Shown one piece after another: positions 5,779 through 10,932 of a DNA stretch of 10,932 nucleotides. The notes under the pieces were generated by a model. The model made no database searches. It was not told the DNA's origin and saw nothing but the letters and a program-made list of their open reading frames with translations. The stretch's first letter is position 1, and each line of letters starts with the position of its first letter. Position numbers and translations under genes: made by a program. The stretch is from Gammaproteobacteria bacterium (GTDB lineage: Bacteria > Pseudomonadota > Gammaproteobacteria > Poriferisulfidales > Poriferisulfidaceae): the NCBI GenBank assembly GCA_007571105.1, contig RKRZ01000028.1:1-10932 (forward strand), given 5' to 3'.

Positions 5779-8096
5779 GCGGGTTCGCCATCCAACTCAC
5801 GGCGCAGACGGCCGGGCAGGTCCTCACCGAAGCCGGCCAGGCCATGGAAGCGAATCTGGAAGAGAATGCGGTTTTCGTAGTCTTCGTCAAGCGTGCCGGA
5901 ATCGCGCCGGACCCGCCATGCGCCAATGCCGACGGTCAGGCAGCAGCCTTCATGCTCAAGCGCCACCATTTGCTCCAGTCCGCGGCTGTTTCGCATGTCG
6001 TAGTGATAGCGCGCAGCCAAAGTCCATTGATCGCCCAGGGGCAGCAGCACATGGCCGCTGGCCTGTTCGTAATCGGCAGTTCGGCGGGTGTAACGCAACT
6101 GCAGGCGCTGATCTGCGCCGCCGCGCCAGTCGATTTGATGGGACACCCATACCGTGTCGGAGCCTGCGCGATTCGGGTCATGACGCAGGGACGTGCTGAG
6201 ACCCCATTGCGGATTTGGCTTCCAGCGCGCCTGCGCTGCCCAGGCAGAGTGCGCCGTGTCGCCTTCGGTGACATCCATGCCCGGGTCGCGGAAATACCAC
6301 ACGCGCGCCAATTGAGCCTGGAACTTCAGGTAATTGGAGACCGGATCAAAGACGCGGGTGCCAATTCCAACGGCCAATTGATCGGCGGCGTCCATGCGGT
6401 CAAGTCCGGAATGCTGTGCGTGGCGGAACACAGCGTCGAAGTCCGGTTGCAGACGGCGGGTGTCAAAGCGCGGCAGATGGCTTTGTTCGCGATGAGGTCG
6501 GTTCAGATAAAACAGGTGTGGCTCCAGGGTTTGCAGACCGCCGTCATCCGTGCGACGTTCCAGGCGCATGCGGGCGTCCAGACTCAGCGTCGGCAGGGTT
6601 CGGGTTGGAGACCCCTCGCCGACTAGGCCTTCCGCGTAGTCCAGGTGATATTTCGTATGGCGCCATTCCAGGCGCGTCGTGACGTTCCAGCCCGGCCCGG
6701 AGATCGGGCGCGAGACGGCAATGGCAGCGTCATAGCGCTCCCCCTCTACCGGCACATGCATCAATTCTTCATCAAGTATCCGGCGCGTGACCTCCCATTT
6801 CATTTTTTCAGGATCGACACCCATGTCTGCGGCCGTCTTTTCGATGACGTCCGTTCCGTCGATCAGGTTCCCTTGGAACGAATCTATGGCCACGAGGGGT
6901 TCAATCCGGAGGCCCAGCGTTGGCCAGGACCACGAGCCCTGCGCACGAATTCTCGGCAGGCGATCCCAGGTCTCCATGTTGTCTTTCAGAGGGTCGGAGC
7001 CGGTGACGGCCGCCGCAATGCGTAAGTTTTCGTTGCGGAAAATCAGGTGCCCTTCCTGCCGCAGACGGGTGCGCGACAGGCCCGTGACGCCGGATTCATA
7101 ATCTTCCAGATATTCGGAATCGGACACATTGCCGTAAGTTGCGTGTCCCTCCCAGTTGCCGCGCTGCATGTGATGCTGCCAGTGCAACAGGTAACGCTCA
7201 TCGTCCATTTTCTGATCGGCAAGAAATTCAATGCGTGCCGAGCCTCCGCCATGACGGGTGCGGTAACGGCCGCTTGGCAGGAACTGAAGCCCGCGACGTC
7301 CCATGTAGCGCACGGACATGATGGCGTCGTAGTGGGGCGCGAGATTGAGATAGTACGGGGTCTCCAGAGAATAGCCCAAATCGGTGGAAGAGCCGATGGT
7401 GGGCACCAGCCAGCCGCTTTGGCGTTCCTCACCGACCGGGAATCCGACCCACGGCAAATACATGAGCGGGACGCCGCCGAGATTCAGGACGGCATGACGG
7501 GCCTGGCCTTGAGCCGTCTTGGCATCGACGCGAACCGATTGTGCGGACAGGTGCCAGCCCGGGTTTTCCAGTTCGCAGGTGGTGTACATGACGCCCTGGG
7601 CTTCGACGATGCCATCCCCGGTATGACTCAACTGCTCTGCAGTTCCGCGTCCGCCGCCAGAAGTGAGATAGCGGGCCTGTTCCACCTGCACCTGGTCGTT
7701 GCCGTAATGCAATGAGGCGCTCTCGGCTTCAACCTGGACGCCTTGGCCCTGCATTCGCACGGCACCGCTGAATTCTGCGCGTTCTTCTTCTTCCTTGACG
7801 TGTGCGGAGTCCGCATCAACGCGCCATGGGCCATGATGGATTCGAACATCTCCCTGCAGTTGCATGCGGCCGTTTTCGACTTCGATCTCATCGGCTTCGA
7901 TTTCAATGTCTCCTGGATTTGTCGCGGAAGCAGAGGGAACCGCGGAGGTCGGCCCGCACTGTTTGGGATCAATGGGCTCGATAGGAGCCAACGGACTCTT
8001 TTCTTCATTGCCCAAAGCGGGAGCCGCGATCAGGCACAGCAGGGCCACAAAACCGGGCCGGGTCAGATGTGCAGGACGGAATTTGACGAAGGCCAT
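5766..8096 (-). CDS. lptD: LPS-assembly protein LptD (outer-membrane LPS translocon)
   Basis: With the lipoprotein LptE it inserts lipopolysaccharide into the outer leaflet of the outer membrane. It has 776 residues (E. coli 784). The signal peptide ends near AAPALG (24-29). An LptA-like beta-jellyroll (about 61-165, starting GDIEIEADEIEVENGRMQLQ) receives LPS from the periplasmic bridge; the rest is the large barrel, with the conserved block RQSGWLVPTIGSS then TPYYLNLAPHYD. The four cysteines that form the two inter-domain disulfides in E. coli LptD have counterparts: C47, C174 (in YTTCE) and the adjacent pair C718-C719 (HEGCCLTVGIG). The chosen ATG 8096 gives a signal peptide close behind MAFVKFRPAHL. 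The frame stays open to a TTG at 8168, which would add 24 residues unlike a signal sequence, so I reject it. It is the first gene of the minus-strand operon. Confidence 0.96.
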   Translation of the reverse strand: MAFVKFRPAHLTRPGFVALLCLIAAPALGNEEKSPLAPIEPIDPKQCGPTSAVPSASATNPGDIEIEADEIEVENGRMQLQGDVRIHHGPWRVDADSAHVKEEEERAEFSGAVRMQGQGVQVEAESASLHYGNDQVQVEQARYLTSGGGRGTAEQLSHTGDGIVEAQGVMYTTCELENPGWHLSAQSVRVDAKTAQGQARHAVLNLGGVPLMYLPWVGFPVGEERQSGWLVPTIGSSTDLGYSLETPYYLNLAPHYDAIMSVRYMGRRGLQFLPSGRYRTRHGGGSARIEFLADQKMDDERYLLHWQHHMQRGNWEGHATYGNVSDSEYLEDYESGVTGLSRTRLRQEGHLIFRNENLRIAAAVTGSDPLKDNMETWDRLPRIRAQGSWSWPTLGLRIEPLVAIDSFQGNLIDGTDVIEKTAADMGVDPEKMKWEVTRRILDEELMHVPVEGERYDAAIAVSRPISGPGWNVTTRLEWRHTKYHLDYAEGLVGEGSPTRTLPTLSLDARMRLERRTDDGGLQTLEPHLFYLNRPHREQSHLPRFDTRRLQPDFDAVFRHAQHSGLDRMDAADQLAVGIGTRVFDPVSNYLKFQAQLARVWYFRDPGMDVTEGDTAHSAWAAQARWKPNPQWGLSTSLRHDPNRAGSDTVWVSHQIDWRGGADQRLQLRYTRRTADYEQASGHVLLPLGDQWTLAARYHYDMRNSRGLEQMVALEHEGCCLTVGIGAWRVRRDSGTLDEDYENRILFQIRFHGLAGFGEDLPGRLRRELDGEPAWKY

Positions 8097-8194
8097 GCCG
8101 TTGCGATGTTGGCGGAAGTCGGTGAGATGATTTGTGGAAGAAGTAAAGGAACTACATGCAGTTGCCAATCAAAGGGTTACGGCATGTCCGGCTA

Positions 8195-8224
8195 ATTATA
8201 CGGGCAGAAAGGCGGTAGTTTCAG
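8195..8224 (-). promoter_or_regulatory. Sigma70-type promoter for the lptD-apaH operon
   Basis: On the minus strand, CTGAAA (8224-8219, 4 of 6 to consensus) and a perfect TATAAT (8200-8195) are 18 bases apart. Transcription would start near 8188 and leave an untranslated leader of about 90 bases before the lptD ATG. In E. coli this operon is also driven by sigma E; I found no clear GGAACTT-type sigma E -35 here by eye. Confidence 0.5.
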
Positions 8225-8341
8225 GTCTTTGGGGCCATGAGCAATGAAGGGAAAGCCGCGCCCTACCGAAAGAATTCTTGTTTCACCTGATCTTTTGAGT
8301 CCGCCAGTTGGTTTTTCGGGTGTTTGTTTCGAGTGCATCCG

Positions 8342-8347
8342 TATAAT
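8342..8347 (+). promoter_or_regulatory. -10 box of the tRNA-Thr gene
   Basis: A perfect TATAAT at 8342-8347 lies 16 bases upstream of the mature tRNA 5' end, so transcription would start around 8354 with a very short leader. The stretch after it (GACGCCT) is GC-rich, as in stringently controlled stable-RNA promoters. A matching -35 at the right distance is poor (GGTGTT at 17 bases), so the promoter may need an upstream element. Confidence 0.5.
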
Positions 8348-8363
8348 GACGCCTGCTTCAAGC

Positions 8364-8439
8364 GCCGGTGTAGCTCAGTCGGTAGAGCAACTGTTTCGTA
8401 ATCAGTAGGTCGGGGGTTCGATTCCTCTCGCCGGCACCA
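8364..8439 (+). tRNA. tRNA-Thr (anticodon CGT)
   Basis: A 76-base cloverleaf including an encoded CCA end. The acceptor stem GCCGGTG pairs with CGCCGGC (one G-U), the D arm is GCTC/GAGC, and the anticodon arm ACTGT/TCAGT encloses loop TTCGTAA with CGT at 8397-8399 (positions 34-36). The variable loop is AGGTC, the T arm GGGGG/CCTCT around TTCGATT, and discriminator A73 is followed by CCA. It closely resembles E. coli tRNA-Thr(CGU), which reads ACG codons. One oddity is a U31-U39 mismatch at the base of the anticodon loop; position 39 is usually pseudouridylated, so the molecule is probably functional. Confidence 0.97.
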
Positions 8440-8499
8440 TTCATGCCCCTGCTGAGTGACCTGGTTGCACGAGTGTTTCAAGGCCCGTGAAGTGATTGC

Positions 8500-8525
8500 T
8501 CCGCTGCGCATAAGGCGGATTTTTT
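8500..8525 (+). terminator. Intrinsic terminator between tRNA-Thr and ppiA
   Basis: Stem TCCGCT (8500-8505) pairs with GGCGGA (8514-8519; five Watson-Crick pairs and one T-G) around the 8-base loop GCGCATAA, followed at once by six T (8520-8525). It would end the tRNA transcript about 85 bases after the CCA. It lies only 27 bases ahead of the ppiA start codon. Confidence 0.65.
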
Positions 8526-8552
8526 AACCTTTATTTTTGGAGAGTCAGCAAC

Positions 8553-9134
8553 ATGTTTGGGCAAAAATATTGGGCAGGGGTCCTCGGCTTGATGCTGCTT
8601 TTGGGAGGGATCACCATGGCTGCAGACGCCGCAAATCCTCGAATCCAGTTCACAACCTCATCTGGGTCCATTACGCTGGAGCTGGATGCAACCAACGCCC
8701 CGGTAACCACCGCGAATTTCTTGCAATACGTGGACGACAAGTTTTTTGACGGACTGATTTTTCATCGCGTCATTCCGGACTTCATGATTCAGGGAGGCGG
8801 TTTTGATCGCGATTTCCAGCAGCTTCAGACCCGTGAACCGATCGAAAACGAAGCGGATAACGGCCTGAAAAACCTGCGCGGCACGATTGCGATGGCGCGT
8901 ACGTCGGACCCGCATTCGGCGACGGCGCAGTTCTTTATCAATTTGAAGGATAACGATTTCCTGGACCATCGGGGGAAGAACCCTCAGGGTTGGGGCTATG
9001 CCGTCTTCGGCAAAGTCACCGAAGGCATGGAGGTGGTGGATGCCATTGCGACGGTGGAGACGGGCTCGTATGGCCCGCACAATGACGTGCCGACGACCCC
9101 CATCGTCATTCTCAAAGCCGAACGCCTCGAGTAA
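8553..9134 (+). CDS. ppiA: Periplasmic cyclophilin-type peptidyl-prolyl cis-trans isomerase
   Basis: Catalyses proline isomerisation during folding. It has 193 residues (E. coli PpiA 190). The N-terminus is a signal peptide: hydrophobic WAGVLGLMLLLGGI, probable cleavage after ADA near residue 26, so the enzyme is exported. This and the close match to PpiA rather than cytoplasmic PpiB decide the symbol. The cyclophilin core is FHRVIPDFMIQGGGF (70-84) with catalytic Arg72, Phe77 and Gln80 (human CypA R55, F60, Q63), then NEADNGLKNLRGTIAMAR, SATAQFFIN (122-130), FLDH and YAVFGKV. A good Shine-Dalgarno GGAGAG (8539-8544) lies 8 bases before ATG 8553. No convincing promoter lies between the upstream terminator and the gene. 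The ThiO-like gene follows after 5 bases. SurA, another periplasmic isomerase, is encoded divergently nearby. Confidence 0.95.
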   Translation: MFGQKYWAGVLGLMLLLGGITMAADAANPRIQFTTSSGSITLELDATNAPVTTANFLQYVDDKFFDGLIFHRVIPDFMIQGGGFDRDFQQLQTREPIENEADNGLKNLRGTIAMARTSDPHSATAQFFINLKDNDFLDHRGKNPQGWGYAVFGKVTEGMEVVDAIATVETGSYGPHNDVPTTPIVILKAERLE

Positions 9135-9139
9135 TTTTT

Positions 9140-10177
9140 ATGGTCGCCTGCGTGGTGGGAGGCGGCATTGTCGGGACGCTGACCGCGCATGCGCTGCAGC
9201 GTGCGGGGCTGGAGGTTCGGGTGCTGGATTCAGAGGATTCGGGCGCAGCCACACCGGTCTCCGCAGGGATTCTGTTCTGCATTCGGGATTGGCAGCAGGG
9301 AGGCGTCTGGGAGTCTTTGGCACGTGCGGGCCGGGCGGCTTATCCGGGACTTTGCGCACAGATAGAGTCAAAAGTCGGCTATGAGTGCCGCGGACTTTTG
9401 TCGGTCAGCGCAGACGCGGCGAATCTGATCCGCTGGGCACAGAATGAAGGCCTGACGCATCACGTGCTGTCGCCCCAGGAATTCAGGCAGCGATACTCAC
9501 AATTGACGCCGCCGTCACAAGATGCCGTCCTGCTGCCGGACATTGCGCAGATTAATCCTGCCGCTTTTGTTCAATATTGGCGCGGGCATCTGCAGGAACA
9601 GGGCGTTTGCTGGGAGCGGGCGCATGTGCGGCATGTGCTGACGGAAAGTACGGCGGCATTCGGTGTGTCGGACGGCAGCCGCGAGTGGACTGCGGAGCAT
9701 GTTGTTTTGGCGGCAGGCGCATGGAGCTCGACAATTCATCCACCGATTCCGGAAGACGCGATCATTGAACCCCGCCGGGGACAAATTCTTGTGTGGCGGG
9801 ATATGGATACAGCTGAGCTTCCGGTAGTTTTGGAGGGAGAACGGTATCTGGTTGCGCGCTCGGATGGCACGATTCTGGTCGGTGCGACCAACGAAGCCGC
9901 TGGTTTCGATGCGCAGGTGACAGAAGACGCGCGCGAGCAATTGGCGGAATTTGCGCGGCGCTGGTATCCGGACCTTCCCAATGAGCCTGCAGAACATTGG
10001 GCAGGGTTGCGCCCGCGCGGTGTTGCGCACCGCCCTTCATTTGGAGCGCATCCGGAAATTCGCGGACTTTACTTCAATACTGGACATTACCGCCACGGAA
10101 TTGTGTGCGCCCCGGAGACGGCGCGGCATGTGGCGGAACAAATTAAATTTGCGAGCGGAATGGGGAATCCCATATAA
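9140..10177 (+). CDS. thiO: FAD-dependent oxidoreductase of the DAO family, glycine oxidase ThiO-like
   Basis: A flavoenzyme that probably oxidises glycine (or another small amino acid) to an imine. In ThiO this supplies dehydroglycine for the thiazole of thiamine. It has 345 residues, nearer ThiO (about 370) than DadA (about 430). The N-terminal Rossmann motif VVGGGIVGTLTAHAL (5-19) with acid D30 at the end of strand 2 binds FAD. Later come VVLAAGAWSS, RRGQILV, LVGATNEAAGFD, WAGLRP (R291) and GHYRHGIVCAPETARHVAE (R318). The two arginines are 27 residues apart, as are R302 and R329, the substrate-site arginines of B. subtilis glycine oxidase. ATG 9140 has no Shine-Dalgarno and follows ppiA by 5 bases, so it is probably read by coupling; GTG 9149 is an alternative. 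No other thiamine gene is in view, so the symbol is tentative. Confidence 0.75.
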   Translation: MVACVVGGGIVGTLTAHALQRAGLEVRVLDSEDSGAATPVSAGILFCIRDWQQGGVWESLARAGRAAYPGLCAQIESKVGYECRGLLSVSADAANLIRWAQNEGLTHHVLSPQEFRQRYSQLTPPSQDAVLLPDIAQINPAAFVQYWRGHLQEQGVCWERAHVRHVLTESTAAFGVSDGSREWTAEHVVLAAGAWSSTIHPPIPEDAIIEPRRGQILVWRDMDTAELPVVLEGERYLVARSDGTILVGATNEAAGFDAQVTEDAREQLAEFARRWYPDLPNEPAEHWAGLRPRGVAHRPSFGAHPEIRGLYFNTGHYRHGIVCAPETARHVAEQIKFASGMGNPI

Positions 10178-10178
10178 T
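10149..10178 (+). promoter_or_regulatory. Sigma70-type promoter for fthC
   Basis: TTGCGA (10149-10154, 4 of 6) and perfect TATAAT (10173-10178) are separated by 18 bases. The -10 covers the stop codon of the preceding oxidase gene, so the promoter is embedded in its 3' end. Start of transcription would be near 10185, with a leader of about 45 bases. Confidence 0.55.
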
Positions 10179-10217
10179 TCTGCCCGACATTTTCCCATTC
10201 ATTTGTTTCAACCCTAC

Positions 10218-10223
10218 AAGGAG
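10218..10223 (+). promoter_or_regulatory. Ribosome binding site that fixes the fthC start
   Basis: AAGGAG at 10218-10223, six bases before ATG 10230. The reading frame is open upstream to 9951 over the oxidase gene, so this site is what shows that translation begins at 10230. Confidence 0.85.
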
Positions 10224-10229
10224 TTGTCT

Positions 10230-10862
10230 ATGGCTTTGTCGCAAGAAGAATTGGACGCCATTATGGAGCGCAAGGGCAAAATGCGCCGGGAAGCGTACGA
10301 CCGCCGCAATGCCCAAGAAAACAAGGACGAAATCAGCCATCAGGCTGTTGCCAAGTTGATGGAGCTGGAGGAATACCAGAACGCCCACGTCATCATGTGG
10401 TACATCGATTGTCGTTCGGAGACCCGCACCAAGCCGGAGCTGCTCGAAGAAGTCGCCCGCGGCGAGAAAAAAGTGATCGTGCCCTACTGCACCGTCGATG
10501 AGCGGGGAGAGAACAAGCTGGGCTTGTGGCATATGGAGAGTCTCGAGGAGATGGTGGTCGGCAAGTGGAACATTCTGGAGCCGCCGAAGGAGATGTGGGG
10601 AAACCCGGAGAAGGAGGTTGAACCCGAGGAACTGGATTTCGTGATGGTTCCTGGAGTGGGCTTCGACCGCGATGGTGGGCGCATGGGCAACGGGCAAGGC
10701 TACTATGACCGCCTGCTGGAGCGGGCCCGTCCGGATTGCACGCTGGTGTCCCTGTGCTATGAATCGCAGTTGTTTGATGAGATTCTGGTTGCGCCTCACG
10801 ATGTCTACATGGATTACGTCGTGACTGAGGCGTCGGTGTACAAGGGTCGCGGACGGGATTGA
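10230..10862 (+). CDS. fthC: 5-formyltetrahydrofolate cyclo-ligase family protein
   Basis: The family converts 5-formyl-THF plus ATP to 5,10-methenyl-THF, returning a dead-end folate to the C1 pool. It has 210 residues from ATG 10230. Family features are a basic N-terminal helix (K15, K17, R19, R20), YIDCRSETRT (58-67, including the substrate-side Glu), KVIVPY (81-86), ILEPP (115-119), EPEELDFVMVPGVGFD (131-146), GGRMGNGQGYYDRLL (149-163; the glycine-rich phosphate and Mg loop) and a C-terminal Q-x8-P-H-D...TE pattern. The middle part (LGLWHMESLEEMVVGKW) is unlike the E. coli YgfA I recall and more like versions I associate with planctomycetes, so this may be a divergent or transferred subtype (inference). 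A related paralogue of this family has been proposed to act in thiamine metabolism, relevant given the upstream thiO. It has its own promoter, and the next gene begins 4 bases later. Confidence 0.88.
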   Translation: MALSQEELDAIMERKGKMRREAYDRRNAQENKDEISHQAVAKLMELEEYQNAHVIMWYIDCRSETRTKPELLEEVARGEKKVIVPYCTVDERGENKLGLWHMESLEEMVVGKWNILEPPKEMWGNPEKEVEPEELDFVMVPGVGFDRDGGRMGNGQGYYDRLLERARPDCTLVSLCYESQLFDEILVAPHDVYMDYVVTEASVYKGRGRD

Positions 10863-10866
10863 CGTT

Positions 10867-10932
10867 ATGGCCGCCCGGATTGACGATACATACGCCGAAG
10901 CGTTTCGAAGTCTTTACACGGAATTTCTGATC
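10867..10932 (+). CDS. Start of formylmethanofuran:tetrahydromethanopterin formyltransferase, cut by window edge
   Basis: Only 22 codons are visible, from ATG 10867, with no stop before the edge. They read MAARIDDTYAEAFRSLYTEF then LI. The block IDDTYAEAF followed by a short run into a hydrophobic LI matches the N-terminus of archaeal Ftr (I/V-E/D-DT-Y/F-AEAF, then LITA) and of bacterial FhcD. FhcD transfers the formyl group between tetrahydromethanopterin and the formylmethanofuran analogue in bacterial formaldehyde oxidation. It begins 4 bases after the fthC stop, so it is very probably in the same operon. The weak purine stretch GGACGGGA ends about 8 bases upstream. The call rests on a short motif; if wrong, this is simply an unidentified partial gene. 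Confidence 0.6.
   Translation, partial: MAARIDDTYAEAFRSLYTEFLI

Noticed and set aside
5844..6626. Plus-strand ORF of 260 codons opposite lptD
   Set aside because: No recognisable domain, no ribosome site, and fully antisense to the conserved LptD barrel.
8097..8168. N-terminal extension of LptD from a TTG start
   Set aside because: It would place 24 polar residues ahead of a good signal peptide; ATG 8096 gives the normal LptD layout.
8263..8511. Minus-strand ORF of 82 codons containing REESNPRPTDYETVALPTEL
   Set aside because: This is the well-known spurious translation of the strand opposite a tRNA gene; it lies across tRNA-Thr and has no independent support.

Overview
The window looks like chromosomal DNA of a gammaproteobacterium with moderately high GC. 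The main evidence is gene order. The set lptD-surA-pdxA-rsmA-apaG-apaH on the minus strand meets folA tail to tail, which is the arrangement at the E. coli folA-lptD locus. The proteins are also close to E. coli in length and motifs (ThyA, FolA, PdxA, SurA, LptD, PpiA). The genus cannot be named from this sequence. If the partial gene at the right edge is read correctly, the organism also has tetrahydromethanopterin-linked C1 metabolism, as in methylotrophs and some other proteobacteria.

Layout. (1) 2-1041, plus: the 3' part of thyA, overlapped by folA; together they form the thymidylate/dihydrofolate cycle. (2) 1052-8096, minus, read from right to left: lptD, surA, pdxA, a small PNPOx-like flavoprotein gene, rsmA, apaG and apaH. 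The first five overlap head to tail by 13, 8, 4 and 4 bases, so this is one tightly coupled operon. LptD (outer-membrane LPS translocon) and SurA (the periplasmic chaperone that assembles it) belong together functionally. PdxA makes pyridoxal phosphate, RsmA methylates 16S rRNA and ApaH hydrolyses Ap4A. (3) 8097-8363: a 267-base divergent intergenic region with a good promoter for lptD and a perfect -10 for the tRNA. (4) 8364-8439, plus: tRNA-Thr(CGT), followed by an intrinsic terminator at 8500-8525. (5) 8553-10177, plus: ppiA (periplasmic cyclophilin) and a ThiO-like FAD oxidase 5 bases behind it. (6) 10149-10932, plus: a promoter, fthC (5-formyl-THF cyclo-ligase) and, 4 bases later, the start of a gene whose 22 visible residues match formylmethanofuran:H4MPT formyltransferase. 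No gene-free stretch exceeds 300 bases.

Most of the window is well-conserved housekeeping. Two places deserve a second look. One is the PNPOx-like gene embedded by ATGA overlaps between pdxA and rsmA. The other is the right-hand cluster thiO / fthC / ftr, which links thiamine, folate and methanopterin C1 chemistry. I did not find a CRISPR array, mobile element, toxin-antitoxin pair or defence system.
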